Below, one piece after another: positions 1 through 9,157 of a stretch of DNA of 64,000 nucleotides. The notes below the pieces were generated by a model. That model was not told where the DNA came from and made no database searches. It was given only the letters and a program-made list of their open reading frames with translations. This DNA is from CAIXSC01 sp046349935. GTDB lineage: Bacteria; Planctomycetota; Planctomycetia; Pirellulales; Pirellulaceae. The position numbers were made by a program, and so were the translations under genes. The first letter of the stretch is position 1. Every line of letters starts with the position of its first letter. Where the stretch lies: positions 310,001-374,000 of the forward strand of contig JAXMBK010000010.1 of the NCBI GenBank assembly GCA_046349935.1, given 5' to 3'.

Positions 1-240
1 CAGAACCATCCACGCGACGGGGCGGAGCCCGAGCGTGACTAGCTTCATGGTTTCGCCGGCCGGATCGATCTCGCCCATGTTCGCCTGAGCGAGATTGTTC
101 TCGCGGCGCATCTGAGCCAGTTTGCCGCCGGGTTCGGTCGGCGTCGCGGGGACGCCGAAGTAATACAGGGGATACGTCAGCAGCGCAATGGCCGCTCCGT
201 AGATCACTTTGCGACGAAAAGAACGATTCTGGCTGCTCAT
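1..240 (-). CDS. Conserved planctomycete-type protein, N-terminal part (cut by window edge)
   Basis: The first 80 codons of a gene that runs off the left edge. It begins MSSQNRSFRRKVIYGAAIAL, a short basic stretch followed by a hydrophobic helix (about residues 11-28), so it is probably membrane-anchored by its N-terminus. Residues 29-80 are soluble and include the phrases QANMGEIDPAGETMKL and LGLRP. From memory this opening resembles a conserved planctomycete protein usually found beside ABC-2 permeases and carrying an uninformative name; its function is not known to me. Its ATG overlaps the TGA of the upstream permease gene (ATGA), so the two are translationally coupled and probably belong to one operon with the ATPase at 2.2-3.1 kb. 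Confidence 0.75.
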   Translation of the reverse strand, partial: MSSQNRSFRRKVIYGAAIALLTYPLYYFGVPATPTEPGGKLAQMRRENNLAQANMGEIDPAGETMKLVTLGLRPVAWMVL

Positions 241-2147
241 TTCGCAACCTCGCGAGTCTTCAAGAAGAAATAGCCGATCAGCGCCGTCGAGCCGGAGAAG
301 GCCAAGGCGGTGACGGTTTGAGCCAGCAACAGGTTCGGGTCGACGGCGAAGCCGTATTCCACGAAGTCGGAGTTGTCGAAGCGACTGAAGTCAGGGAACA
401 GTTGCAACATGAGTCGCAAGACGAGCAACCCGGCCATATCGATGTACTGGATCGGCTTTTCAGCGAAGCCCAGTTCCAATTCGGCCGACAGGTTGAGCTG
501 CTTGAAGATGCGCCACAGGGCTTCGAGCGGCCCGCCGCCTTCCAGGCCCGATCCTTCTTCGATGCCGAACAAGTTGCGGACGACCGTCTTCACCGCATCC
601 GGTCCCTGGAACACCCCTTCGAACAATTGCGTCACGAAGCTCGAGAAATACCCGAACGCGAAGCTGATGAACATCGCCAGCATCGACACGGGGCCGCTCA
701 AGAACGTGCTGAACATCACGCCCATCGAGATCACCATGATCATCTGCAGCCAGATGCTCACGTGTCCCATCGCAAAGTTGTAGAAGAACGGCTGCTCGGC
801 CGCTTGCAAAAACAAGTCGGGTTGAGCCATCCCGAAGTACTGAGCCGGCTGTCCGCAACGAATGTGAATCTGCAGTTGGCCGTTCGTCACCAAGTCCTTC
901 ATCAGGTCGACGTCGACCACTTGGCCTTGTGCGTCGAGCCCCTTGAGTTGCCAGGGAATCGTCCGCTCGGACCGTACGAATTCCTTCGCCGGGAACGTGA
1001 TCACCTCGCTGCGGCGAACTTTCCCCCGTTCGTTCGGATTCACCACCACCAGCTCGCCGACGATCGGCGATTCGATGTCTCCCTTGTGCGTGCGGAAGAC
1101 GCGGATGCTCATTTCGATCGGCAAGCCATCGGGGAACTGATCCTTCGGGAAGCGTTCCGGCGTCAAGCCTTCAAACGACCAAATGGCGGTGGCCTGCGTT
1201 CGGCCTTCGATGTAGCTGCGGTACGACCATTCCTGTCCGACGTTGACCCCTTTGCCAGGGCGGCCCTGCCGGTCCAAGAAGCTCAATTTGCCGTACACCG
1301 GCACGCGCGCCACCAGCAGGCCTTCGTGCGGGCCGATTTCATACCGCACTGCATCGCCTTCTTTCACGGCCTGGACCGAATGCCAGTGCCCCATCGCGAT
1401 GTCGGTGCGTCCTTGGCCGTCTTCGTCGAGGGTGATGGAGTGGCGATGGCGGCCGTTGAACGTCGTCTTGCCGACGGCGGCCAACGATTCGCCCTTGCCC
1501 GTCCGCTCCATGTCTTCCACGCGCACCGAGTGCTCGTGATTCAAGCCGCGGACGACGAACACGTAGCTGGTCAAGCACATCACGACCAGCACGCCGGTGC
1601 CGATGACGGTGAAGCCGAGGATTTTGCCGAGCACGATTTCGCCCGCGCGAATCGGCTTGGTGACCAGCGAATAGATGGTGCGGGTCTTCATTTCCGTCGG
1701 CAAGCTGAACGTCGACAGAATGACCGACAAGAACAGCACCAGGAAGTAGCTGGCGTTGAGCACGAAGCTGAGGTAGATGCGCGCCGGATTGTCGCTGCTG
1801 GCGTCCAGGAACATGCCTGCAAACAGCAGCACCAACACGAAGACGACGAACGCGACGAGGACGCGCCGCCGAATGGCCTCGTGGACGGTCAGCCGCGCCA
1901 TGGCGGCCGTGCGTCGCAGCGAGAAGTTCGGCAGGTCGTCCGCGAACGCTTTGTAAACGACTTTCGCCACCGAGTAGAACGCTTCGACCGGTCCCAGGAA
2001 GTAGGTCTGGACCAAGTACCAGACCAATAGGGCGACGAACGACAGCAGCGTAAACGAGGCGACGAAATAGGCCAGCGCTCCGTAGCCGCGATTCACGGCA
2101 GGGAACAGCCAGTCGAAGAACGGTAGGATCTCGTATTCAATAGGCAT
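237..2147 (-). CDS. ABC-2 type transporter permease with large extracytoplasmic insert
   Basis: A 636-aa membrane protein. Hydrophobic segments are visible near residues 23-50, 96-115, 133-150, 174-197, 468-507 (two helices) and 606-630. Between the fourth and fifth lies a soluble stretch of roughly 260 residues, much larger than loops in ordinary ABC-2 permeases and presumably facing outward. The motif KTRTIYSLVTKPIRAGEIVLGK after the third helix is the typical coupling region of ABC-2 (NatB/CcmB-like) permeases. It lies 49 bases downstream of the ATPase gene at 2197-3132 and overlaps the next gene by ATGA, so the three look like one export operon. The substrate cannot be read from sequence; no lipoprotein or antibiotic cluster is adjacent. 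Confidence 0.88.
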   Translation of the reverse strand: MPIEYEILPFFDWLFPAVNRGYGALAYFVASFTLLSFVALLVWYLVQTYFLGPVEAFYSVAKVVYKAFADDLPNFSLRRTAAMARLTVHEAIRRRVLVAFVVFVLVLLFAGMFLDASSDNPARIYLSFVLNASYFLVLFLSVILSTFSLPTEMKTRTIYSLVTKPIRAGEIVLGKILGFTVIGTGVLVVMCLTSYVFVVRGLNHEHSVRVEDMERTGKGESLAAVGKTTFNGRHRHSITLDEDGQGRTDIAMGHWHSVQAVKEGDAVRYEIGPHEGLLVARVPVYGKLSFLDRQGRPGKGVNVGQEWSYRSYIEGRTQATAIWSFEGLTPERFPKDQFPDGLPIEMSIRVFRTHKGDIESPIVGELVVVNPNERGKVRRSEVITFPAKEFVRSERTIPWQLKGLDAQGQVVDVDLMKDLVTNGQLQIHIRCGQPAQYFGMAQPDLFLQAAEQPFFYNFAMGHVSIWLQMIMVISMGVMFSTFLSGPVSMLAMFISFAFGYFSSFVTQLFEGVFQGPDAVKTVVRNLFGIEEGSGLEGGGPLEALWRIFKQLNLSAELELGFAEKPIQYIDMAGLLVLRLMLQLFPDFSRFDNSDFVEYGFAVDPNLLLAQTVTALAFSGSTALIGYFFLKTREVAK

Positions 2148-2196
2148 GGAGTTGAGCTTTCCCGGTCAGCAGCTTCCGGCTTGAGTGGCTTCCGGT

Positions 2197-3132
2197 TTAC
2201 TTCTTTTCCGACGCGCGGCGTCCCGGCCGTGCTTCGCTGGCTTCAACCGTGCTCAAGAAGAGCTCTTCCAGCGTCGTGGTCGGGTTGCTTACGTCTTCCA
2301 CCGACCCTCCATGCTTCGCGATGATCGCGCGAATCTCCTCCTCCGCCTGCTTATTGATCCCTTTGGCGCGAATCTGAGTGACATCCTTGACGGCCAAAAG
2401 CGAGTCGACTCGGCCCAATTCCTTCAATTCGCCCTGGTGCAGAATGGCGATCCGGTCGCACACGTCCTGGACGTCGCCCAGCAAGTGGCTGCACATGACG
2501 ATCGTCTTCCCCTGAGCCTTGAGGTCCAGGATCATCTGCTTCATCTCGTACGAACCTTGCGGGTCGAGCCCCGAGGTGGGTTCGTCGAGCAGCAGGAGTT
2601 CGGGGTCGTTGATGAGCGCCTGGGCGAGCCCCACGCGGCGCGTCATCCCCTTGGAGTACTCGCGCAGCTGACGGCGTTTGGCCTTCTCCAACCCCACCTG
2701 CTTAATCAGCTCGTCCACGCGCTTGCGACGCACGTCCGACGGCATGTCGAACAGGCGGCCGTAAAAGTCGAGCGTTTCTTGGGCGTTCAAAAACTTGTAC
2801 AGATACGACTCTTCGGGCAGATAGCCGATCCGTTCGTTCTTGCTGACATCGGTCGCTTCTTTCCCGAAAACCATCGCGTAGCCGCTGGTCGGGAACAGCA
2901 GACCCAACAAAAGTTTGATGGTGGTGGACTTGCCCGAGCCGTTGGGGCCTAGCAGTCCAAAAATCTCGCCGCGACGAACTTCGAGGTCGAGCGCCTTCAG
3001 CGCTCGCACTTTCGCTCGGCCCCAGAAATCGCGGTAATCCTTGGTCAGGCTTCGAGTTTCGATGATAACTTCGGACGCGTTCGCGGGGCTGGAAGCGGAA
3101 CCCGCGGCCGACGCCGTGGCAGATGAACTCAT
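2197..3132 (-). CDS. ABC transporter ATP-binding protein
   Basis: A 311-aa cytoplasmic ATPase of the ABC-2/CcmA-NatA type. It has Walker A GPNGSGKST, an LREYSKGMTRRVGLAQAL signature region (SKGM in place of SGGQ, common in this subfamily), Walker B LLLLDEPTSGLD and the switch histidine in MCSHLL. An open frame extends 39 codons further upstream, but the ATG at 3132 is preferred because GGAG lies 7 bases before it and the upstream part is Arg-rich and unlike the family. The C-terminal 60 residues (VTQIRAKGINKQAEEEIRAI) form the small regulatory domain often seen in these proteins. It powers the permease encoded immediately downstream. The last residues (RPGRRASEKK) are basic and probably disordered. 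Confidence 0.93.
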   Translation of the reverse strand: MSSSATASAAGSASSPANASEVIIETRSLTKDYRDFWGRAKVRALKALDLEVRRGEIFGLLGPNGSGKSTTIKLLLGLLFPTSGYAMVFGKEATDVSKNERIGYLPEESYLYKFLNAQETLDFYGRLFDMPSDVRRKRVDELIKQVGLEKAKRRQLREYSKGMTRRVGLAQALINDPELLLLDEPTSGLDPQGSYEMKQMILDLKAQGKTIVMCSHLLGDVQDVCDRIAILHQGELKELGRVDSLLAVKDVTQIRAKGINKQAEEEIRAIIAKHGGSVEDVSNPTTTLEELFLSTVEASEARPGRRASEKK

Positions 3133-3333
3133 GAACGAACTCCGGGCGAAAAGCATGAATCGCGAACGTATTACGGCGGTCGCGAGCGATTGGTTCGCGC
3201 ACCGAGCGATTCGAGTTTCCGCAGCGACCGAACGGAAGGGTAAAAGCACGAAATTAGGGAAGCTGGTACTATAAAAGGCCTACCCATCCCCCGCAAGAAA
3301 CACCGGCCCGCGACTTGGCCGATTCCCGGGCGC

Positions 3334-4731
3334 ATGACCCGTACATTCGATCCGTCTCCTATGCTCGATCCCCGCCCATCGCCGACCCACCCCGCGCTCG
3401 GCTTCCTCTACGGACGGATCGACTACGAACGCACCCCGCCCGCGTCGGCCCGTGAATTCAAGCTGAACGTCATGCGCTCGCTGCTCGAACGGCTCGGGAA
3501 TCCCCAGGACGGCCAACAGATCATCCACCTGGCCGGCACCAAAGGAAAAGGGTCGACCGCCGCCATGATCGCGTCCGTGCTGCGCCGGTCCGGCCGCCGC
3601 ACGGCCCTCTATACGTCCCCGCATCTGGTATCGATCGAGGAACGGTTGGCGATCGACGGCCAGCCGTGCGATCCCGACGAGTTCGTGCGGTTGCTGGAGG
3701 AAGTGCGCGGGCCGGTCGAGGAGCTGGACCGGGAAGCGGCCGCCGCGGGGCTCGTCGGCGCCGGCCCCACCTTTTTCGACATCGTGACCGCCGTCGCCTT
3801 TCTCCATTTCGCGCGCCGCCGCTGCGACGCCACCGTCCTCGAAGTGGGGCTCGGCGGTCGGCTCGATTCCACCAATGTCTGCCGGCCGCTCGTCTCGGTC
3901 ATCACCACGATCAGCCTCGATCACACCCAGCAGTTGGGCGACACCCTGGCCGCCATCGCCGGTGAAAAGGCCGGGATCATCAAGCCGGGAGTGCCGGTGG
4001 TAAGCGGCGTGATACCGAGCGAGCCGCGCGAGGTGATTCACGCCGCGGCTGCGCGCGTGGGTGCGCCGTTGTTCGCGATTCAAGACGCCTTCGGCTATGT
4101 CGAGACGCCGCGCAGCCCCGGCCAACCCGCCCCCACGCAGCTCGATTTCTGGCAGCGGACCGACGCGGGCGTCGAACGACTGGAGCAAGTCGCGGTCGGA
4201 CTGCGCGGCAGCCATCAGGCGCTCAACGCGTCCCTCGCGCTGGCCGCCTGCGGACGTCTCAACGCCGTAGGCTGGAACCTGGACGAGGCGACTCTGCGCC
4301 GCGGACTGGCCGAGGCCTACTGTCCGGCGCGAGTGGAAGTGGTCGGCGAGCGTCCGACGGTGATCCTCGACGCAGCGCACAACGTGGCGTCGATCGAAGC
4401 GCTGCTGGCGGTGCTGCAGCGCGACTTCCCCGACCAACCACGCATCGGTCTCTTTGCGGTGAACCGAGACAAAGACGTGCCGGGCATTCTCGAGCGGCTT
4501 TTGCCGGCGTTTTCTCACGTGGTAATCACGCAGTTCCATAACAGCCCGCGCGGCGTCCCGGCCCCCGAACTGGCCGCGCTCGCCCGCCGCCTCGCCCCGC
4601 CCACGACGCAGATCCACGAAACGGCCGACACAACCGCCGGCCTGCGCCTCGCCCGCCAGCTCGCCACCCCCCGCCACCTGATCTGCTGCACCGGCTCCTT
4701 TTTCCTCGCCGCCGAGCTGCGCAAGCCGTAG
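3334..4731 (+). CDS. folC: Bifunctional dihydrofolate synthase / folylpolyglutamate synthase
   Basis: A 465-aa Mur-ligase-family enzyme that adds glutamate to dihydropteroate and to folates with ATP hydrolysis. The P-loop HLAGTKGKGSTAAMIASVL is at about residues 66-84, followed by YTSPHLVSIEERLAIDG, the omega-loop/folate region, then TVLEVGLGGRLDSTNV, ITTISLDHTQQLG and the C-terminal glutamate-ligase domain beginning near VEVVGERPTVILDAAHN. Length is about 40 aa more than E. coli FolC. A second ATG at 3361 (MLDPRPSP) is an alternative start; neither has a clear ribosome site. The TAG stop is part of a dispersed repeat element that begins CCGTAG, so the final Pro-stop comes from the element. 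It diverges from the ABC operon across about 200 bases. Confidence 0.95.
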   Translation: MTRTFDPSPMLDPRPSPTHPALGFLYGRIDYERTPPASAREFKLNVMRSLLERLGNPQDGQQIIHLAGTKGKGSTAAMIASVLRRSGRRTALYTSPHLVSIEERLAIDGQPCDPDEFVRLLEEVRGPVEELDREAAAAGLVGAGPTFFDIVTAVAFLHFARRRCDATVLEVGLGGRLDSTNVCRPLVSVITTISLDHTQQLGDTLAAIAGEKAGIIKPGVPVVSGVIPSEPREVIHAAAARVGAPLFAIQDAFGYVETPRSPGQPAPTQLDFWQRTDAGVERLEQVAVGLRGSHQALNASLALAACGRLNAVGWNLDEATLRRGLAEAYCPARVEVVGERPTVILDAAHNVASIEALLAVLQRDFPDQPRIGLFAVNRDKDVPGILERLLPAFSHVVITQFHNSPRGVPAPELAALARRLAPPTTQIHETADTTAGLRLARQLATPRHLICCTGSFFLAAELRKP

Positions 4732-4882
4732 AACAGGCTTCCAGCCTGTTAGCCGCGCAGCGGCTCCCCCTGCATGGCGGCGCGCGGCCAAGACAGGCTG
4801 GAAGCCTGTCCTACGGCGCCGCGGCTTCGGCTCTCCCTTCATGGCGGCGCGCGGTCAAGACAGGCTGGAAGCCTGTCCTACG
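4726..4882. repeat. Family A hairpin-element cluster (three arms) at the folC stop
   Basis: Three copies of the 17-base core ACAGGCTTCCAGCCTGT or its complement at 4733-4749 (forward), 4793-4809 and 4860-4876 (both reverse). Each core is itself a 7-bp stem (ACAGGCT/AGCCTGT) with a three-base TCC/GGA loop, and forward and reverse arms can also pair with each other. The outer edges read CCGTAG or CTACGG; the left TAG is the folC stop codon. The stretch between arms is GC-rich (GCATGGCGGCGCGCGG) and repeated. A near-identical cluster lies at 5547-5708 in the same orientation. Translated, these elements give spurious peptides such as RRTGFQPV and VGQASSLS. Confidence 0.9.
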
Positions 4883-5000
4883 GCGCCGCTTGACTTGGTT
4901 GCGCTGCGAAGGAAGATGGAAAATTGACTCCCCCGCGAAGGGCTGTTTCGGTCCAGTCATAAGGGGGTTTAGTTGATGCCGCTTTGAGGAACTACGCACC

Positions 5001-5552
5001 ATGATTGTGACCATGTTCGCGATGCTGCTGTCGATCGCTCCGAATGCCCAATCCACAACGCCCGCCTTCGTGCCGGTCGGACAGGCGCCTGCGGTGTCTC
5101 GCGTGGAACGAGCGGATCAGCCTGCCGCGATGGACGACTTGAGCATCCACGAGATGCCTCAAATCGAAACAAAATCGATCCAGGCCGCCCCCGCTTCGCT
5201 CAAGCGAACCATGCGGAAGCAAGAAGAAGTCGACCAGCGACCCGTCCGAGTTTACGCGGTCTACTACGGTCGCTATGGAACGTATCACCTGACGCCGAAA
5301 GTTGGGACGGCGCACCGCATCCATTGCTCCGATAACACGCTCACCGCCCTCATGCCCAATCGCACCGGCGTGAACCATTACCTCTACAAATCGCTGGAAC
5401 GCGGCCACGAACAAGACGTGTGGGCGTTTGAAATCCATCCCACGGGCTGCCACTTTGCCATTTGGCTCAAATCCGACTTCCGTCGAAACGGTACGCTCGA
5501 ATGGCGTCTAATCGACTTCGCCGACCGAGTGAACCCGATCCCCCACCCGTAG
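5001..5552 (+). CDS. Small secreted protein of unknown function
   Basis: A 183-aa protein starting MIVTMFAMLLSIAPNAQSTT, a short cleavable-looking signal peptide. The ATG follows GAGGAA by about ten bases. The middle (residues 20-80) is low in hydrophobicity and probably disordered; the conserved-looking C-terminal half contains VRVYAVYYGRYGTYHLTPK, HRIHCSDNTLTALMPNRTGVNHYLYKSL and WAFEIHPTGCHFAIWL, with two cysteines that could pair outside the cytoplasm. I do not recognise a family. The gene is isolated between folC and ftsH and flanked by two near-identical element clusters in direct orientation. Its TAG stop is supplied by the second cluster, after a terminal Pro codon. Confidence 0.65.
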   Translation: MIVTMFAMLLSIAPNAQSTTPAFVPVGQAPAVSRVERADQPAAMDDLSIHEMPQIETKSIQAAPASLKRTMRKQEEVDQRPVRVYAVYYGRYGTYHLTPKVGTAHRIHCSDNTLTALMPNRTGVNHYLYKSLERGHEQDVWAFEIHPTGCHFAIWLKSDFRRNGTLEWRLIDFADRVNPIPHP

Positions 5553-5708
5553 AACAGGCTTCCAGCCTGTTAGCCGCGCAGCGGCTTCGGCTCCCCCTGC
5601 ATGGCGGCACGCGGGCAAGACAGGCTGGAAGCCTGTCCTACGGCGCCGCGGCTCGGCTCCCACTGCATGGCGGCACGCGGCCAAGACAGGCTGGAAGCCT
5701 GTCCTACG
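5547..5708. repeat. Family A hairpin-element cluster (three arms) between 5001-5552 gene and ftsH
   Basis: Cores at 5554-5570 (forward), 5620-5636 and 5686-5702 (reverse), with the same order, spacers and orientation as the cluster at 4726-4882. It lies between convergent genes: its left CCGTAG ends the small secreted-protein gene, and its right edge (CTACGG) lies 9 bases beyond the TAA of ftsH. The hairpins could act as a bidirectional 3' end or terminator for both genes, but no U-tract follows, so that is inference. Confidence 0.9.
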
Positions 5709-5715
5709 GTCCGTG

Positions 5716-7815
5716 TTACGGCGCGGCGCGGTTGGGGGCGGCTTCGGTGTGTTCGGACAGCGCGGCGGCTTGTCCTAGGGTGGCGGTCGTGCCGGGGACG
5801 ACGAGCGGGCCGGTGACCGTGGCTTCGATCAGGCGCTTGAGTTCCGCGGCGTCGACGCATTCCACTTCCAGCAGCTTTTGGGCGAGCGCTTCGAGAGAGG
5901 CGCGGCGGACGTCGAGGATGTGACGCACTCGCTCGATTCCTTCGTCGATAATGCGCCGCACCTCCTGGTCGATCTCGCGCGCCGTCTGCTCGCTGTGCGA
6001 GCGGAGCTTTTCGTCCCCCGAGCCGGCTAGGAATTGAGCGGCGTTGCTTTCGCGATAGTTCACGCGGCCCAGACGGCTCATGCCGAACTGCATCACCATG
6101 CTCCGCGCGATCTCCGTCGCACGCTCTAAATCGTTCGAAGCGCCGGTCGAAATGTCGCGGAACGTAATTTCCTCCGCGATCGTGCCCGCCAGCAACACCT
6201 GCACTCGGCTCTCCAGCTCCGACTGCGTCATCAAATACCGGTCCCCCTCCGGCCGTTGCAAGGTATAGCCCAGCGCGGCAAGTCCGCGCGGGATGATCGA
6301 CACCTTGTGAACGGGATCGGTGTTCGGCAGGCTGTACGCGACCAGCGCATGGCCCGCTTCGTGGTACGCCACTCGCACTTTCTCGTCTTCGTTCATCACG
6401 CGCTGCTTCTTCTCCAGCCCCGCCGTGACGCGTTCGATCCCTTCGTTGAACTCGGACATCCCTACCGCCGACTTGTCGTTGCGCGCGGCCAGCAGGGCGG
6501 CCTCGTTCACCAAGTTCGCCAAGTCGGCGCCGACGAAGCCCGGCGTCAACGAGGCGACTTCCTTCAGCTCGACGGTGGGGTCGAGCTTCACGGCTTTGAC
6601 GTGCACTTTGAGGATCGCTTCGCGACCGCGAATGTCGGGACGATCGACCAGCACGTGTCGGTCGAAGCGGCCGGGGCGCAGCAAGGCGGGGTCTAACGTC
6701 TCCGGGCGGTTCGTCGCCGCCATCACAATCACGCCGTTGTTGGAACCGAATCCGTCCATCTCGACCAACAGGGCGTTCAACGTCTGCTCGCGCTCATCGT
6801 GCCCCCCCATGATGCTCGTCCCGCGGCTCTTGCCGAGCGCATCGAGTTCATCGATGAAGATGATGCAGGGGGCTTTCGCCTCCGCCTGCTGGAACATGTC
6901 GCGCACACGCGCGGCGCCGACGCCGACGAACATTTCCACGAAGTCCGAGCCGGACAGGCTGAAGAACGGGACGCCCGCTTCGCCCGCGATTGCTTTGGCG
7001 AGCAGCGTTTTGCCGGTGCCCGGCGGTCCGACCAACAGCACGCCGTGCGGAATGCGACCGCCCAGCCGCTGATACTTGTCCGGCGACCGCAGGAAGTCGA
7101 CCACTTCGCGCACTTCTTCAACCGCCTCGTCGATCCCCGCCACATCGTTGAACGTGACCCCCAGATCTTCCTGCGCGTACAGCTTTCCCTTGCTGCGGCC
7201 GAACGACATGGGCGAACCGACGCCGCCGATCCGCCGCAACATGATCACGAAAAAGACGACGATGATCGTGGTGAGCAACAGCGCGGGAAAATACTGCTTG
7301 AAGACGCTCGGCGGCGGTTCAATGGCATATTCGATGTGATGGTCGCGCAGCAGCGCCATCAACTGGGCGTTCTCGCTGTCGTTCCCCAGCCAACTGGTGC
7401 TGAACAACACGTCCTTTTCGACCTGCTTCACCTCGGGCGCATCGGTCGACTCGGCCGGCGCCTCCAGCAGCGTGCGGTCGACTCGGCCGATGATCGTCTT
7501 GTCGCCGATCATGATCGACCGCAGGTTGCTGTACCGCTCGGTCCGCCGAACCTTGCCGCCGCGCACTTGGCGTTCGACGTCGAGGAACCCGGGAGCGTCC
7601 GCCGCCAGTTCGCCGCGCTCGTGCGTGCGCTTGCTCCGCTCGACCAACCGGACAAAGTCGCTGTAGGGGATGGTGAGTTGGTTGGCGGTCATGACCATCC
7701 AACCGACGATGACCATGCCGAGCAGCGCGAGGACGAAATACCACAGAATCTGCGGGGCGCCCGAATTCGACTTGCCGTCGGAATTCCGGCGACCCGAGTT
7801 ATCGTCTCGACTCAT
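5716..7815 (-). CDS. ftsH: ATP-dependent zinc metalloprotease FtsH
   Basis: A 699-aa membrane-bound AAA+ protease that degrades misfolded and regulatory membrane and cytosolic proteins. Order of parts: disordered polar N-terminus (1-23), TM helix about 24-43, extracytoplasmic domain, second TM about 172-191, AAA module with Walker A GPPGTGKT near residue 261 and Walker B IIFIDELDALGKSRG, second region of homology ATNRPETLDPALLRPGRFDR, then the protease domain with the zinc motif HEAGH near residue 484. The interhelix domain of about 130 residues is longer than in E. coli (about 75) and carries an unusual insertion around VRGGKVRRTERYSNLRSIMIGD. The gene is transcribed away from dxr; about 180 bases separate the two starts. 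Confidence 0.97.
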   Translation of the reverse strand: MSRDDNSGRRNSDGKSNSGAPQILWYFVLALLGMVIVGWMVMTANQLTIPYSDFVRLVERSKRTHERGELAADAPGFLDVERQVRGGKVRRTERYSNLRSIMIGDKTIIGRVDRTLLEAPAESTDAPEVKQVEKDVLFSTSWLGNDSENAQLMALLRDHHIEYAIEPPPSVFKQYFPALLLTTIIVVFFVIMLRRIGGVGSPMSFGRSKGKLYAQEDLGVTFNDVAGIDEAVEEVREVVDFLRSPDKYQRLGGRIPHGVLLVGPPGTGKTLLAKAIAGEAGVPFFSLSGSDFVEMFVGVGAARVRDMFQQAEAKAPCIIFIDELDALGKSRGTSIMGGHDEREQTLNALLVEMDGFGSNNGVIVMAATNRPETLDPALLRPGRFDRHVLVDRPDIRGREAILKVHVKAVKLDPTVELKEVASLTPGFVGADLANLVNEAALLAARNDKSAVGMSEFNEGIERVTAGLEKKQRVMNEDEKVRVAYHEAGHALVAYSLPNTDPVHKVSIIPRGLAALGYTLQRPEGDRYLMTQSELESRVQVLLAGTIAEEITFRDISTGASNDLERATEIARSMVMQFGMSRLGRVNYRESNAAQFLAGSGDEKLRSHSEQTAREIDQEVRRIIDEGIERVRHILDVRRASLEALAQKLLEVECVDAAELKRLIEATVTGPLVVPGTTATLGQAAALSEHTEAAPNRAAP

Positions 7816-7993
7816 AGACTGGCAAACTCCCAGGGGATCAGGTCGCGGTTCTGGGGCATTATACCGTGTAGGAAAGGGCGCGGCGGGAGTTCGGGTTGCC
7901 GCAATTTGCCGGCCCTTCTACAATGCGGCCGGACTCAAGTTCAAGCGAAGATTCACTTTAGGGGTCGCAGACACCACACGCGGCCGGCGACGA

Positions 7994-9157
7994 ATGACGG
8001 CGCAAGTCCGCAACCTGGCCCTGCTCGGCTCGACCGGTAGTATCGGTCGTAGCACGCTCGATGTGGTCGCCGCCGCCCCGGAACGCTTCAAAGTGGCCGG
8101 TTTGACCGCCCATCGACGCATCGACGAATTGGTCGAACAAGCTCGACGTTGGCAGCCCGACTGGATCGTCGTCACCGACCCGCAAGCCGCGGAGTCGCTG
8201 GACCGATCGCAGCTGCCGTCCCATACGCAAGTCTATTCCACGCCCGACGATGTCGCCGCTTGCGTGGCCCGTCCCGAAGTCGACGTCGTGGTGGCCGCGG
8301 TGGTCGGAGCGGCCGGGTTGACCGGCGCCTGGGCCGCGCTGGAAGCCGGCAAACGCGTCGCGCTCGCCAATAAAGAGACGCTCGTCGTCGCCGGCCCCCT
8401 CATCATGCAGCTCGCCGCACGCTGCGGCGGCCAACTGCTGCCCGTCGATAGCGAACACAGCGCCGTATTTCAGGCGCTGCAGGCCGGACGACGGGACGAA
8501 GTACGCCGCATCGTGCTGACCGCCAGCGGCGGGCCGTTCCGTCGGCATTCGCTGGAGCAACTGGAGCAGGTTTCGGTCGCCGACGCGCTAGCGCACCCCA
8601 CTTGGAACATGGGGCCGAAAATCACGGTCGATTCCGCGACCATGATGAACAAGTCGCTGGAGGTGATCGAAGCCCGTTGGCTGTTTGATTTTCCGCCCGA
8701 GCAGATCGGAGTGGTGGTGCATCCGCAGTCGATCGTCCATTCGCTGGTGGAGTACCGGGACGGATCGGTGTTGGCGCAACTGAGCCCCCCCGATATGAAG
8801 TTGCCGATCCAATACGCGCTCACTTTCCCCGAACGCTGGGAAGGACCTGCCGCAAAGCTCGACTGGACCGCTCGTTTCAACCTAGAATTCGAGGAGCCGG
8901 ACGAGCGGCGGTTTCCGGCGCTGCGGTTGGGATTCGAAGTGGCGGGCGCAGGCGGCACCTCGGGCGCCGTGCTGAACGCGGCCAATGAAGCGGCGGTGGC
9001 GGCGTTTCTGGCGGGCCAAATCCGCTTCACGCAGATCGTGCCCGCTTGCCGAGCGGTGCTCGAGCAACATGAATTTGATTCAAACCCCTCGCTCGATCGT
9101 CTCCTGACGCTCGACGCTTGGGCTCGTAAGGAGGTCGTGCGGTGGATGGGTTGTTGA
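7994..9157 (+). CDS. dxr: 1-deoxy-D-xylulose 5-phosphate reductoisomerase
   Basis: A 387-aa enzyme that converts DXP to 2-C-methyl-D-erythritol 4-phosphate with NADPH, the committed step of the MEP isoprenoid pathway. Visible landmarks: NADPH-binding GSTGSIG at the N-terminus, LANKETLVVAG, PVDSEHSAVFQAL, TASGGPF, the flexible-loop and metal-binding stretch HPTWNMGPKITVDSATMMNKSLEVIEA and VHPQSIVHSLVEY. The reading frame is open 108 codons upstream, but that part is unlike Dxr and the ATG at 7994 gives the normal length. The stop TGA overlaps the rseP region by 16 bases (if GTG 9142 is used), a common dxr-rseP pairing that suggests coupling. Confidence 0.97.
   Translation: MTAQVRNLALLGSTGSIGRSTLDVVAAAPERFKVAGLTAHRRIDELVEQARRWQPDWIVVTDPQAAESLDRSQLPSHTQVYSTPDDVAACVARPEVDVVVAAVVGAAGLTGAWAALEAGKRVALANKETLVVAGPLIMQLAARCGGQLLPVDSEHSAVFQALQAGRRDEVRRIVLTASGGPFRRHSLEQLEQVSVADALAHPTWNMGPKITVDSATMMNKSLEVIEARWLFDFPPEQIGVVVHPQSIVHSLVEYRDGSVLAQLSPPDMKLPIQYALTFPERWEGPAAKLDWTARFNLEFEEPDERRFPALRLGFEVAGAGGTSGAVLNAANEAAVAAFLAGQIRFTQIVPACRAVLEQHEFDSNPSLDRLLTLDAWARKEVVRWMGC
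9128..9134 (+). promoter_or_regulatory. Strong ribosome binding site choosing the rseP GTG start
   Basis: AAGGAGG lies inside the dxr coding sequence, 7 bases before GTG 9142. The ATG at 9157, which touches the dxr stop (TGATG), would be 22 bases away, too far for normal use. This favours the GTG start and translational overlap of dxr and rseP. Confidence 0.75.

Noticed and set aside
318..2030. 570-codon plus-strand frame
   Set aside because: Antisense to a clear ABC-2 permease; composition (Arg, His, Gln rich) is typical of a shadow.
4923..4963. Possible promoter before the small secreted gene (TTGACT and CATAAG)
   Set aside because: The boxes are about 28 bases apart, too far for a standard sigma-70 promoter.
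4811..5056. Minus-strand ORF containing RRTGFQPVLTARRHEG
   Set aside because: A known kind of artefact produced by translating the family A element.
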